This document shows positions 54,105-63,374 of a stretch of DNA of 64,000 nt, piece after piece. Made by a program: the position numbers and the translations under genes. Below the pieces are notes generated by a model. The model searched no databases and was not told the origin of the DNA. It saw only the letters and a program-made list of their open reading frames with translations. The stretch's first letter is position 1. Each line of letters starts with the position of its first letter. Source of the DNA: Taishania sp964580465 (GTDB lineage Bacteria > Bacteroidota > Bacteroidia > Flavobacteriales_D > Crocinitomicaceae); contig CAZOKJ010000003.1 in NCBI GenBank assembly GCA_964580465.1, positions 66,814 through 130,813 on the forward strand. Reading direction: 5' to 3'.

Positions 54105-55580
54105 ATGGGCTTTATCCAAAAAGATGCATTTCAAACAGCAGTAATTTCATACATTGGAATTTTCCTTGGTTATGTAAACAAAGGATTGTTGTTTGTTTTA
54201 TTTTTATCGGAAGAACAAATAGGTTTAGTGAGCTTGTTAATTGTTGTTGGTACGTTGTACGCACAATTAGCGGGTTTTGGAACTGCATTTACGACGCTTA
54301 AATTTTTACCCTTTTTTAAAGATTTTGAACGAAAACACTACGGTTTTCTTCCTTTTTTGTTACGAGTCTTAATGGTAGGAGTTGTCCTTACTAGTGCTGG
54401 ATTTGTATTGTTTCAAACTCAAATTAAAGAACTTTATATTGATAAATCGCCTGCTTTTGTAACCTATTATTGGTGGGTAATTCCTATTGGAATTGGCTAT
54501 GTTTTTTACTTGTTTTTTGAAGCTTATTTACGTAGTTTTTATAAAAATATCTTGTCCGTTTTGTCTTACGAGATACTATTGAGGTTGTGTGTTACAACTA
54601 CTTTATTTTTATATCATTATAATTTGATTTCATTTGATGGCTTTGTTAAACTAAACTCTTTGATTTATCTTCTCCCTCCTTTGGTAATGATGGGGTTCTT
54701 ATGGCTACAAGGTGAATTGATTGTTGCACCAAAAAACATTCAAATATCTAAGCGTTTTCGAAAGTTGATGTTTGGATTTTCCGCATACAATTATGTGAAT
54801 TCATTGGGGTTTATTTTGGTCATGTCGTTGGATGTTATGATGCTGGCACAAATGGTAAACTTGGATGCTACTGGAATTTATGCGACAGTTGTGTTTATTG
54901 CTAGTGCTTTACTTGTACCTTATCGTTCATTGAATAGAATTAGTGCGCCCTTAGTAGCAGAATATTGGAAATCGAGAAACATGATTGATATGGAAAGTAT
55001 CTATCGAAAATCAGCTTCGGTTTCATTGTTTATTGGGTTGTTTTGCTTCATTCCTTTATGGTTAAATATAGACTTATTTTTTAGTTTCTTAAAACCCTCT
55101 TTTTTACCTGGAATTTGGGTGTTTTTCACCTTGATGATTGGACGTTTTTTTGAAATGTTTTTTGGAATGACAGGAATTATTTTTTCAACATCCAAAAAAT
55201 ATAAATACGATATTTACTTTACCATTTTCTTGGTTTTGTCTGTTTTTATTTTGAATCTTTTATTTATTCCTAAATGGGGGATGGTGGGAGCGTCTATTTC
55301 TACATCCATCGCGCTTGTTCTATATAGTTTAGGTCGCTATTTATTTGTATATAAGGCTTATAGATTAAATCCATTTGAAAAAAATCAATTCATTGTTTTA
55401 GGATTAGGTATTGCCACATTGGTTCTTGGAGAATGGATCGGTAGTTACTTTGAAAATTTATGGGTACGAGCTTTCGTTGAAATGTTGCTCTTTACTGCTT
55501 TATTTGTTCTGCCTGTCTTTGTATTCAAATTGGAAAAGGAAACAATCAAATACCTAAAGAAATACCTAAGAAAAGGGTAG
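54105..55580 (+). CDS. Polysaccharide flippase (Wzx/MATE-type)
   Basis: 491 residues with 12-14 membrane helices. Weak motifs of the polysaccharide-synthesis exporter family: FQTAVISYIGIFLGYVNKG near 9-27, FSAYNYVNSLGFILVMSLDVMMLAQMV near the middle and WGMVGASISTSIALVLYSLGRY near 400. It would flip lipid-linked sugars across the inner membrane. Its start lies 98 bases from the divergent glycosyltransferase. Confidence 0.87.
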   Translation: MGFIQKDAFQTAVISYIGIFLGYVNKGLLFVLFLSEEQIGLVSLLIVVGTLYAQLAGFGTAFTTLKFLPFFKDFERKHYGFLPFLLRVLMVGVVLTSAGFVLFQTQIKELYIDKSPAFVTYYWWVIPIGIGYVFYLFFEAYLRSFYKNILSVLSYEILLRLCVTTTLFLYHYNLISFDGFVKLNSLIYLLPPLVMMGFLWLQGELIVAPKNIQISKRFRKLMFGFSAYNYVNSLGFILVMSLDVMMLAQMVNLDATGIYATVVFIASALLVPYRSLNRISAPLVAEYWKSRNMIDMESIYRKSASVSLFIGLFCFIPLWLNIDLFFSFLKPSFLPGIWVFFTLMIGRFFEMFFGMTGIIFSTSKKYKYDIYFTIFLVLSVFILNLLFIPKWGMVGASISTSIALVLYSLGRYLFVYKAYRLNPFEKNQFIVLGLGIATLVLGEWIGSYFENLWVRAFVEMLLFTALFVLPVFVFKLEKETIKYLKKYLRKG

Positions 55581-55586
55581 AGGTGG

Positions 55587-55811
55587 TTATAACTTATTTT
55601 TTGCCACTTTATTTGCCGCAGTAGCCAAATCCTTTTCCGTTTTCTTCAAAGCGATATTGGATAAACACTCTTCACACAGGCAATCAGTTATTTTTTCAGG
55701 TATTCTTCTTTTGTTTTCTTTAGGGAGAGTGTACTCATTGCAAAAACATTGTTCAATGCTTTGGGTGTTACAATTGAAAGGTTGTCCACAATGTTGGCAG
55801 ATTTTATTCAT
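55587..55811 (-). CDS. Cys-rich CWC-type small zinc-binding protein
   Basis: 74 residues from ATG 55811 (the TTG at 55820 is not needed). CQHCGQPFNCN near 5-15, QCFCNEY near 21-27 and DCLCEECL near 45-52 give eight cysteines in the pattern of the Cys_rich_CWC family (with CFC in place of CWC). Probably two zinc sites; function unknown. It ends 6 bases from the convergent flippase gene and begins just behind the tRNA-Arg terminator. Confidence 0.78.
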   Translation of the reverse strand: MNKICQHCGQPFNCNTQSIEQCFCNEYTLPKENKRRIPEKITDCLCEECLSNIALKKTEKDLATAANKVAKNKL

Positions 55812-55821
55812 CTTATACAAA

Positions 55822-55851
55822 TAAAAAAAAAGCGTTCATTATGAACGCTTT
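55822..55851 (-). terminator. Terminator of tRNA-Arg transcript
   Basis: AAAGCGTTCA/TGAACGCTTT stem with a 3-base loop, followed on the minus strand by a run of nine T. Confidence 0.88.
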
Positions 55852-55852
55852 G

Positions 55853-55926
55853 TGATCCCGTCTGGATTCGAACCAGAGACCTACTGCTTAGAAGGCAGTT
55901 GCTCTATCCAGCTGAGCTACGGGACC
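55853..55926 (-). tRNA. tRNA-Arg (anticodon UCU)
   Basis: Complete cloverleaf on the minus strand: acceptor GGTCCCG/CGGGATC with one G-U pair, D arm, anticodon stem CTGCC around CTTCTAA (anticodon TCT), T arm with GGTTCGAATCC, discriminator A. The CCA end is not encoded. Confidence 0.95.
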
Positions 55927-55956
55927 TTTTTTACATTTTAAACTTATAAAATTTAA

Positions 55957-55989
55957 ACAAAAAAGGGAGATTTATACAACCTCCCTTAG
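55957..55989 (-). terminator. Terminator between tRNA-Pro and tRNA-Arg
   Basis: AAGGGAG/CTCCCTT stem with an 11-base loop and a T-run on the minus strand, directly behind tRNA-Pro. Confidence 0.8.
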
Positions 55990-56064
55990 TCGGGGCGGCA
56001 GGATTCGAACCTGCGACCTCCTGGTCCCAAACCAGGCGCGATGACCGGACTACGCTACGCCCCG
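55990..56064 (-). tRNA. tRNA-Pro (anticodon UGG)
   Basis: Acceptor CGGGGCG/CGCCCCG, anticodon loop TTTGGGA (anticodon TGG), T arm GGTTCGAATCC, discriminator A. No encoded CCA. Confidence 0.95.
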
Positions 56065-56232
56065 TTACCTTGGAATTGCTTCCAAAAATATCTTGTTATT
56101 TCAAACTTCTGTGTGAGATCGATATCTCAAAAGCGAGTGCAAAATTAAGTAAACAATTCTTATTTAGCAAGTTTTTTTTAACTTTTTTAAAAATATTTTT
56201 TTATTACTTATTTTCAATTAGTTAAAAGTTTG

Positions 56233-56319
56233 CGGAGGGAGCGGGATTCGAACCCGCGGTACGGTTACCCATACGTCAGTTTAGCAAACTGGTGGTTTAA
56301 GCCTCTCACCCATCCCTCC
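56233..56319 (-). tRNA. tRNA-Ser (anticodon GCU)
   Basis: Type II tRNA with a long variable arm: acceptor GGAGGGA/TCCCTCC, anticodon loop TTGCTAA (anticodon GCT), GGTTCGAATCC T arm, discriminator G. It ends 97 bases before the divergent coaX start. Confidence 0.95.
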
Positions 56320-56400
56320 AATGTTCAATGAACGGACGGCAAAAATAGTAATAAGATTTATATTGACAAGCATTTTATTAAAAAATTATTACTTTTTTTT

Positions 56401-56408
56401 TAGATTTG
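56401..56408 (+). promoter_or_regulatory. -7 promoter element of the coaX operon
   Basis: TAGATTTG, exact TAnnTTTG match, 8 bases before the coaX ATG (nearly leaderless). Confidence 0.55.
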
Positions 56409-56416
56409 CAGTAGAA

Positions 56417-57145
56417 ATGAAAAATATTACATCCATAGCAATTGATTTGGGCAATAGCTTTGCTAAGATTGCTTATTTCATTAACAATGAGTTAGCGTCT
56501 GTTGAACGTGTTTTGTTCTCAGAATTGATAGGTGAAGAGCAATACGTGAATAAATTGAAAAATTTTTCGGGAATCTACTCTTCTGTTCGTTCTTTAGAAG
56601 ATAATTTAACCCTTGAAAAGTGTTATTCTAAGCTCATAGCTCTGAATAATGACTTAAAATTACCTTTGAACTTGAATTACAAAACGCCTTCTACTTTGGG
56701 AAAAGATCGTGTTTGTAATGCTATAGGTGTTTGGGCATTGAATCCAAATAACCATTCATTAGTCGTTGATATTGGTACTTGTATTAAATTTGATTTGGTA
56801 ACAGCTGATGGAACTTACCAAGGTGGTAGCATAAGTCCCGGTGTACGCTTGCGTTATCAATCCTTAAATGACTATACAGCAAACCTACCATTATTAAGTA
56901 ATCGTGAGCAAATAGCCATCGTCGGCAAGTCCACAAATGAAGCAATTCATTCAGGTGTAATCAATGGTATGAAAGCAGAAATTAGTTATTTAATGGAGGA
57001 TTATATTAAAAATTATGAATCATTAACTATTTTTGTGACTGGCGGAGATGCAAAATATTTTGATTTACCCCTAAAAAGTAACATCTTTGCAAACGAAAAC
57101 TTGACCTTAATAGGGTTACATGAAATATATATACTAAATGTTTAG
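56417..57145 (+). CDS. coaX: Type III pantothenate kinase
   Basis: First step of CoA synthesis. 242 residues from ATG 56417; an upstream start at 56321 would run through the promoter and abut tRNA-Ser. ASKHA-fold motifs: AIDLGNSFAKIA near 7-18, DRVCNAIGVWAL near 97, VVDIGTCIKFDLV near 114, GGSISPGVRLRYQSLNDYTANLP near 134, and VTGGDAKYF near 211. It overlaps the barrel protein gene by 8 bases. Confidence 0.93.
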   Translation: MKNITSIAIDLGNSFAKIAYFINNELASVERVLFSELIGEEQYVNKLKNFSGIYSSVRSLEDNLTLEKCYSKLIALNNDLKLPLNLNYKTPSTLGKDRVCNAIGVWALNPNNHSLVVDIGTCIKFDLVTADGTYQGGSISPGVRLRYQSLNDYTANLPLLSNREQIAIVGKSTNEAIHSGVINGMKAEISYLMEDYIKNYESLTIFVTGGDAKYFDLPLKSNIFANENLTLIGLHEIYILNV

Positions 57146-58487
57146 ACGATTTTTAATAGCTTCATTTGCGTTTATGCAATTGAATAGTTGGGCTCAAAAT
57201 AACTCTCCTTATTCTTATCAAGGTATAGGTGAGCGCTTTGCGTTGGCAAATCCTGCTTATGCTGGTTTGGGTAATCAAACGGTAAGTCAACATAATTCCT
57301 CTATTTTGAATTCAAACAATGCGGCATCTTACTCTTTTTTGAAGCATCAATACCCTATTTTTTCTATCGGACTTTCTGACCGCCTTTCTGTATACAATCA
57401 AGATGAAACCAAAGAAGTTGGAAACATGCTTGGTATTTCTGAAATAGCTTTTGGTTTGTCTTTTTATAAGCTTTTTGGTCTTTCTGTTGGTTTAAAACCT
57501 ATGTATAAAAAATCGTATGATTTTGTGCAGTATGAGCCTTTAATGTCTGATTCTATTCGTTACAACTACAAAGGTAAGGGACTGTTAAATAAAGCTTATT
57601 TTGGCTTTTCTGTTAAGGCATTGAATTTGGAAAATGTAAAATGGTCGCTGGGAGCAAATGTTGCCGGTGTCTTTGGCAATTTATCCGATGTTCGTACAGG
57701 AGCTGTTGTGAAGACGACAACGAACGAAGGTGGGGGAGATGTACGCTCTCGTCAAATGAGTTCATTTCAATATGAATTGGGAACTATTTTAACAGTGAAA
57801 CTGCCTAAAGGAAATGGATTAACTTTCGGGGCAACGTATGAACCTTTTCAAAAATTGAAAACGGTTTATAACCGTCAGTTGTTTTTCTCTCCAACAAATA
57901 TAGAGAATGAAAATACGTGGTTGGTACTGAAAGAAACTGGTGATTCCAAAGGGAAAATAGCCATGGGACAATCCTACCAAGCTGGAATTACTTATGCCAA
58001 AAATGTAGCAATTGCTAAAAAAGATGGGACAGTTCGTAATTCTCAGTTTTCTTTGTCTGTTTCTTATGCTGGTGCAGATTGGTCTAAATACCGTGAGGAT
58101 TATGCGGATACTGCTATTGCTTTTAACTTTAAAAACACTTCATCGCTCAATGTTGGTGTAGAATATACACCTGAAACAGTATATATTGGTAACGCAATAC
58201 CTAAGTTTTTTGACCGTGCAAGTTACCGTGTAGGCTTTTATTCCAATAGCTTACCTTACGTTTTTAACGGTACTCAAGTGAAAGAGTGGGCAACAACATT
58301 CGGATTTGGATTCCCTATCTTAGTTGACCGACGTTTAGATTCTTCAATACAATTAGGTTTTGCCACAGGAAAACGATCTGTGAATCAAATAGGAGCATTG
58401 AATGAAACATTTGTAACTTTCAATATCGGGTTTTCCATCGCTCCAAGTTTTAACGATCGTTGGTTTATCAAGCGTAAATTGGATTAA
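57138..58487 (+). CDS. Outer-membrane beta-barrel protein
   Basis: 449 residues: signal peptide about 1-19 (ending SWAQ) then alternating strands throughout, with repeated Gly/aromatic patterns such as AFGLSFYKLFGLSVGLKPMY and FGFGFPILVDRR. Start PYSYQGIGERFA resembles the N-terminus of Bacteroidota OmpP1/FadL-like or type IX PorV/PorQ-like barrels. No sorting tail. It lies between coaX and lptC; substrate unknown. Confidence 0.8.
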   Translation: MFRRFLIASFAFMQLNSWAQNNSPYSYQGIGERFALANPAYAGLGNQTVSQHNSSILNSNNAASYSFLKHQYPIFSIGLSDRLSVYNQDETKEVGNMLGISEIAFGLSFYKLFGLSVGLKPMYKKSYDFVQYEPLMSDSIRYNYKGKGLLNKAYFGFSVKALNLENVKWSLGANVAGVFGNLSDVRTGAVVKTTTNEGGGDVRSRQMSSFQYELGTILTVKLPKGNGLTFGATYEPFQKLKTVYNRQLFFSPTNIENENTWLVLKETGDSKGKIAMGQSYQAGITYAKNVAIAKKDGTVRNSQFSLSVSYAGADWSKYREDYADTAIAFNFKNTSSLNVGVEYTPETVYIGNAIPKFFDRASYRVGFYSNSLPYVFNGTQVKEWATTFGFGFPILVDRRLDSSIQLGFATGKRSVNQIGALNETFVTFNIGFSIAPSFNDRWFIKRKLD

Positions 58488-58488
58488 G

Positions 58489-59040
58489 ATGTTTTTTGGA
58501 AAGGTACAAATCGGTAGTTGGCTAGTGGCAGCTGTTTTACTGTCATCTTGCACAAATGATTTGAATCAAATTCAACGAATAACTTATGATCCAAAATCGC
58601 CCAATGAGGTTTCTAAAAACATGTCTATTTATTTTGCTGACTACGGTTATGCAAAAATAAACATCTTTGCTAAGTTGGCTGAAACGTATGCTAATCCTCA
58701 TGTAACGATTCTAAAAGATAGTTTAAAGGTCGATTTTTTCGATGAAAATGGCGAAATAAGTTCTACGTTGACCGCGAAATATGGTGAAGTAAATCATGAA
58801 ACAACTAAAATTTTTGTTAGAGACTCTGTTCAGTTAACGAATCACAAAGATCAGCGCACAATGTACACAAGCGTTTTGTACTGGAATCAATTAGATAGCG
58901 TTATTTACACGGATCAAAGGGTTTGCTTAAAGTCACCTAAGGGAATCGCTTTTGGATCGAGCCTACATGCGAAACAAGATTTTACGACCTATAAAATTAC
59001 AGACCCCAAAGGGGCGTATGAGTTTGATCAAGAGAAATAA
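58489..59040 (+). CDS. lptC: LPS export protein LptC (lipoprotein type)
   Basis: Links the inner-membrane LptBFG ABC transporter to periplasmic LptA for lipopolysaccharide export. 183 residues; a lipobox (VLLSSC near 16-21) gives a lipoprotein rather than a membrane-helix anchor. Beta-jellyroll region about 45-170 with repeated paired-strand features (DSLKVDFFDENGEISSTLTA, YGEVNHET). It directly follows the barrel gene (1 base between). Confidence 0.88.
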   Translation: MFFGKVQIGSWLVAAVLLSSCTNDLNQIQRITYDPKSPNEVSKNMSIYFADYGYAKINIFAKLAETYANPHVTILKDSLKVDFFDENGEISSTLTAKYGEVNHETTKIFVRDSVQLTNHKDQRTMYTSVLYWNQLDSVIYTDQRVCLKSPKGIAFGSSLHAKQDFTTYKITDPKGAYEFDQEK

Positions 59041-59140
59041 TGGTTAAACTTCGTGGAAGTATTTTTTTATTAAAATTTTCATTTTTTCTTTGTGCAATTG
59101 AACTTTTTGTGTATCTTAATGAAAAATTAACCTAAAAACA

Positions 59141-61432
59141 ATGAAATTTTTACAACCACAAGATTACGCCAACCAATTGATTAACTTTACCAATCAAAAC
59201 GTTTTTTTGACAGGGAAAGCTGGAACTGGTAAGACTACTTTTTTAAAACAACTTATCGAAACAACGCACAAACAAGCTGTCATTGTTGCACCAACTGGAA
59301 TTGCTGCTCTTAATGCAGGAGGTGTGACCATACACTCCTTTTTTCAATTGCCTTTTGCTGGATTCATTCCTGATTTTGTGAATGAAATGTATGTGTCTAA
59401 TAATGTTAAATTAGAAAGTAAAACAACTTTATTGCGCCATTTTAGACACAACAGGCGCAGGCAACAATTAATTCGTTCGCTTGAATTAGTTATTATTGAT
59501 GAGGTGAGTATGCTGCGTGCCGATGTCTTAGACGCTATCGATTGGACTTTGCGAAACATTCGTAAAGATGATTTACCTTTTGGTGGCGTTCAAATGTTGT
59601 TTATTGGCGATTTACATCAGCTTCCCCCAGTTGTGAAAAATGAAGAATGGTCGGTGCTGAGCAAATACTATAAAGGTATTCATTTTTTTTACGCATTGGT
59701 TTTCCAGCAACAAGCTCCAATTCAAGTGGAATTGACAAAAATTTATCGTCAGCAAGATGAATTGTTTATTTCCTTGTTAAATCAATTGCGAACCAATAGT
59801 TTAACACAAGAAGGATTGTTGAAAATAAATGAAAAAGTAAATCCTAATTTTAATGCTATAGACAAAGAAGGTTACATTACATTAACCACTCATAACAACA
59901 AAGCTGACACGATGAATCAGCTAGCTTTGGCCAAATTGGAAGGAAAAGAGATTTCGTACAAAGCAGAAGTTACAGGTGATTTTCCCACTCATTTGTATCC
60001 TATTGAACCAGAATTGAAACTCAAAAATGGAGCTCAAGTCATGTTTATTAAAAATGATCTTTCCTTTGAGAAACAGTTTTATAACGGCAAAATGGCTGTT
60101 GTTGTTGAAATTAGTCAACATGAATTGATTGTAGAATGTATTGAGGACAAAACGCGGATAGATGTTCAACTTTACGAATGGGAAAATATAAAATACACCA
60201 GTGATCCTAATTCAGGAGAGATTAAAGAAGAGGTTATCGGTACTTTTGTTCAATATCCATTAAAACTTGCTTGGGCAATTACTGTCCACAAGAGCCAAGG
60301 ACTTACTTTTGATAAAGCAGTGTTGGATGTGTCAGATGTTTTTGCTCCAGGACAAGCTTATGTTGCTCTTTCTCGTTTGCGCACTTTTGATGGTTTGGTA
60401 ATGCTCAAACCTATGCGTATTCATGGAATTAGTATGGACGATGCAATTATTCAATATGGCCACTCTAAGGTTAGTGAAGAACAATTGCACAATGCAATGC
60501 CTACTTTCATTAAAGATGCTCTTTTTAAAAGAGTGATTAAAACGTTTGATTGGTTAGAAATGGCTACAAAATGGGCTTCACAAGACAAAGTTTTTTCGTT
60601 AGATTCGAAAAAATCTATTCGAGGAGAACAATATGCTTGGATGTCAGCTCAAAATTTTGCTATTCAAAATACCTTAGAGCCTGCTCGAAAGTTTAGGTTA
60701 CAACTTGAACAATTGTTTTATGGCCCCAATTATGAACCAATGAAAGTACTGGAACGTATTCAAGCAGCTCAGTCTTACTTTTTTCCATTGTTGGATTCCG
60801 TTTATTCTTCGTTATTGAAAAAAATGATGGAATTGGGACGTGTAAAAAAAACAAAAGAGGTACTTGAGGATTTAGAAACATTAGAGGAAGCTTTGCTAAA
60901 CACGATATTAAACTTGAAGAAGACCGCAGTTATTGTTGAGCACACTGTTTTGGGCAAAGAACTGGATAAAAAACAAGCTTTTGGTGAAGAAATAACTAAC
61001 TATAAATTGGCAAGAATTGCTAAGGTAAAACATTCGTTGGTTAATTCAAATGAGTTGTTTATTGCAACTCAACAAGATGATGTGGATAGCTTGTTTTTCA
61101 AAAAAGATAAAAAAACAAAGAAATCTGAACCTAAAGAAAAGAAGAAACCAACGGCTGAAATAACATTGGAATTGGTTGAGCAAGGTTTGCATGTGGAAGA
61201 AATTGCTTTAAAGCGTCAACTGTCTGTTAGCACCATCTACAGTCATTTAGCTCAGCTAGTAAAAATGGAAAAACTTGGAGTATTGGATGTGCTTTCAGAA
61301 GAAGATTTTGAGTATTTTAAACGAGTATTAGGAAAAGCTACTGATTTAAGTCTGTCTGAAATGAAAGAAAAAGCAGGAGAGGGCTATGGATATGAAAAGG
61401 TGCGTTTGTATCAAGCGCATTTGTTGTTATAA
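59141..61432 (+). CDS. PIF1/RecD-like helicase with C-terminal helix-turn-helix
   Basis: 763 residues. Superfamily 1 helicase core: Walker A TGKAGTGKTTF near 24, Walker B VIIDEVSML near 117, AWAITVHKSQGLTFD near 375 and VALSRLRTFDGL near 407. A long middle region is followed by an HTH_40-type helix-turn-helix near 680-760 (VEEIALKRQLSVSTIYSHLAQL). 5'-3' unwinding at recombination or replication intermediates is known for relatives; the HTH suggests DNA-site recognition. It overlaps the J-domain gene tail by 6 bases, converging. Confidence 0.88.
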   Translation: MKFLQPQDYANQLINFTNQNVFLTGKAGTGKTTFLKQLIETTHKQAVIVAPTGIAALNAGGVTIHSFFQLPFAGFIPDFVNEMYVSNNVKLESKTTLLRHFRHNRRRQQLIRSLELVIIDEVSMLRADVLDAIDWTLRNIRKDDLPFGGVQMLFIGDLHQLPPVVKNEEWSVLSKYYKGIHFFYALVFQQQAPIQVELTKIYRQQDELFISLLNQLRTNSLTQEGLLKINEKVNPNFNAIDKEGYITLTTHNNKADTMNQLALAKLEGKEISYKAEVTGDFPTHLYPIEPELKLKNGAQVMFIKNDLSFEKQFYNGKMAVVVEISQHELIVECIEDKTRIDVQLYEWENIKYTSDPNSGEIKEEVIGTFVQYPLKLAWAITVHKSQGLTFDKAVLDVSDVFAPGQAYVALSRLRTFDGLVMLKPMRIHGISMDDAIIQYGHSKVSEEQLHNAMPTFIKDALFKRVIKTFDWLEMATKWASQDKVFSLDSKKSIRGEQYAWMSAQNFAIQNTLEPARKFRLQLEQLFYGPNYEPMKVLERIQAAQSYFFPLLDSVYSSLLKKMMELGRVKKTKEVLEDLETLEEALLNTILNLKKTAVIVEHTVLGKELDKKQAFGEEITNYKLARIAKVKHSLVNSNELFIATQQDDVDSLFFKKDKKTKKSEPKEKKKPTAEITLELVEQGLHVEEIALKRQLSVSTIYSHLAQLVKMEKLGVLDVLSEEDFEYFKRVLGKATDLSLSEMKEKAGEGYGYEKVRLYQAHLLL

Positions 61433-62305
61433 AAATCCTAAGGTCAATAAATGAAACCAGCGGTCATTGGTAAATAGGTAAAAATAAATAACAGGTGAAA
61501 AAAAGTATAAACTGGTGTAATAGGCAACGGTGAACGTGAACGTTTTGCGCTTAAAATACACAGTTAAGAAGGGAATAATAAACAATGGAATGAGTAGAAG
61601 AGAGTGCGCTCCCAAACTCATTTGGAGTTTATACATCTTTCCACTTGTAGCTGCGCTAGCTATGTTGAACCTTTCTTTATAAAGAGGAATCATACCTATT
61701 TCATTGTGAAAAATAGCTGATTTTACAACAAAAACCTCTGGTTCAATGACTTTGTAAAAATTGGTCTTTTCTAAGTAAACAACTCTTCCTTTTTCTGTGT
61801 AAACAATGTTTGTAAAAGGTACATCATAGCTAATTCCTCCAATAAGCTGACTGTCATAAGCAATAATAGCATCTTTTTCATATCGATAAGGAAGAAATTG
61901 TTCAATCAAAATGATGAGACTTACAATTAACCCCACAATTGCTGATACCTGAATGAATTTCCATTTTAAACCAGAGGTTATTTTCTCGAAAAATCGTTGG
62001 TTTTCTATATGTTCTTTATACTCGTTTTCCTTTCGTCGCTGTTGTGCTTGTTTTATTCGATCTTCGTAAGGTTGTTGTCTAGCAGTACTCGTGCTTCTTG
62101 TTGTTGTTTGCGTTTGAACTGTAGGAGGTGTTTTTTTTCCCGTCAGGTATTCGTATGCTTCCTTTATTTCTAAAAATTTAGCAGCATTTCCGCCAACTTT
62201 GTCGGGGTGATAGCGCATGACAAGCTCGCGATAACGTTGTTTGATTTCGCGTTGAGATGCCGTTTCTGGTAAGCCAAAGGTGTTATAGTACTGCTTTAAA
62301 CTCAT
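61427..62305 (-). CDS. Membrane J-domain (DnaJ-like) protein
   Basis: 292 residues: J domain 1-58 with the HPD motif in MRYHPDKVGG near 30-39, a basic low-complexity linker (Thr/Arg/Gln-rich) about 60-110, and then three or four membrane helices (about 120-140, 240-260, 270-290) around a periplasmic/lumenal loop. It would recruit an Hsp70 (DnaK) to the membrane. Its start overlaps the end of the menE-like gene by 23 bases in another frame, so the two are co-translated. Confidence 0.85.
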   Translation of the reverse strand: MSLKQYYNTFGLPETASQREIKQRYRELVMRYHPDKVGGNAAKFLEIKEAYEYLTGKKTPPTVQTQTTTRSTSTARQQPYEDRIKQAQQRRKENEYKEHIENQRFFEKITSGLKWKFIQVSAIVGLIVSLIILIEQFLPYRYEKDAIIAYDSQLIGGISYDVPFTNIVYTEKGRVVYLEKTNFYKVIEPEVFVVKSAIFHNEIGMIPLYKERFNIASAATSGKMYKLQMSLGAHSLLLIPLFIIPFLTVYFKRKTFTFTVAYYTSLYFFSPVIYFYLFTNDRWFHLLTLGFL

Positions 62306-63296
62306 TAATTAGCTCAAAATTAGCAATTCGATTTATTTTGTCACTTTTTGTTCGAATAAATTGTGGAATAAAAGCTATTTCTTTAGGAATATGGTATTTG
62401 TTAGTTAAAAAATGAAAAAAAGATTTAGATATATAGGATGAGTTTTCCTCTCCTTCAATAATAAGTACTACTTTTTCTCCTAATGCAGAATCTTTTTTAG
62501 GATGGATGAAGAAGTTTTGTTTAATCACATTTTTCAATTCTTTTTCCAAAGATTCTATTTGAATTTTTACTCCACCACTGTTGATAACAAAATCACTTCT
62601 TCCTAACCAAATAAATTGGTGTGGATTAACAACTTTTACAAGATCATTACATTTTAGTGAAGAATGACCGATAGAACTCGCATGAATAACTAGTTGCCCA
62701 TCAGCTTCGGAAACTTCTATGTTTTCAACTGTTGTATAAGCTTCATTAGTAGTAAATCCTACTTTTCGTAGCGCAATGTGAGAAATCGTTTCTGTCATCC
62801 CAAAAGTTTGAAAAACAGTGATTTTTTTATTTTTTAATTTTTCAATCGTTTCATTCGAAATAATTCCACCACCAACAATAATAGCGCGAATTTTTTTGAG
62901 TTTTTCTGGTGTTTCATCTAAAATTCGGTCTAATTGAATTGGAGCTAGTGCAATAAAATCAACAGTTTCTTCTAATTCTTTTAAAGGATTTGCACTAGGC
63001 TCAACAATGATTAACGGCATATTGGCAACAATTGAACGAACAATCATCATTTTTCCACCTATTGTTTCTGGATTTAAACACAACAAGGCTGTATCGTTAG
63101 TTGTTAAATTTAAATAAAGTAAGGTTGCTTTTGCAGATGCGATTGCGTGTTTTTTTTGAATGGTAATTTCTTTTGGCTGTCCTGTAGAACCTGAAGTTTT
63201 AGTTGTGAAATACGTCGTTGAATCATTCCATTTATTGATGAATTGAGTAACTTCACTTGTTAAATTAATGTTATTTGTTAACAGTTGTATATTCAT
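62283..63296 (-). CDS. AMP-binding acyl-CoA ligase, MenE-like (short form)
   Basis: I prefer ATG 63296 (337 residues); ATG 63332 gives 12 more residues but would leave a leader of only a few bases. P-loop TSGSTGQPKEI near 34-44, GGGIISNETIEKL near 148, TFGMTETISHIAL near 164, and the catalytic Lys region TKSDKINRI near the end. It resembles o-succinylbenzoate-CoA ligase of menaquinone synthesis as found, short, in Bacteroidota. No other men genes are seen. Confidence 0.78.
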   Translation of the reverse strand: MNIQLLTNNINLTSEVTQFINKWNDSTTYFTTKTSGSTGQPKEITIQKKHAIASAKATLLYLNLTTNDTALLCLNPETIGGKMMIVRSIVANMPLIIVEPSANPLKELEETVDFIALAPIQLDRILDETPEKLKKIRAIIVGGGIISNETIEKLKNKKITVFQTFGMTETISHIALRKVGFTTNEAYTTVENIEVSEADGQLVIHASSIGHSSLKCNDLVKVVNPHQFIWLGRSDFVINSGGVKIQIESLEKELKNVIKQNFFIHPKKDSALGEKVVLIIEGEENSSYISKSFFHFLTNKYHIPKEIAFIPQFIRTKSDKINRIANFELINEFKAVL

Positions 63297-63341
63297 TTTG
63301 CGTATTTTGGAATGAATTTTGATAGAATTCATTTATATTTA

Positions 63342-63374
63342 CAAAAATAAAAAAAGATATGAGAAAATTAGCAA
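63342..63374 (-). promoter_or_regulatory. Promoter of the menE-like gene (TTG-N22-TATTTTTG)
   Basis: On the minus strand TTG (63374-63372) and TATTTTTG (63349-63342) are 22 bases apart. The TTG lies inside the divergent thioredoxin gene. Confidence 0.6.

Noticed and set aside
55853..56319. tRNA cluster as integration site of a mobile element
   Set aside because: No integrase, direct repeat or tRNA fragment was seen around the three genes.
56321..56416. Extended coaX start at 56321
   Set aside because: It would run across the -7 promoter element and begin immediately after tRNA-Ser; the DLGNS motif belongs near the N-terminus, as with ATG 56417.
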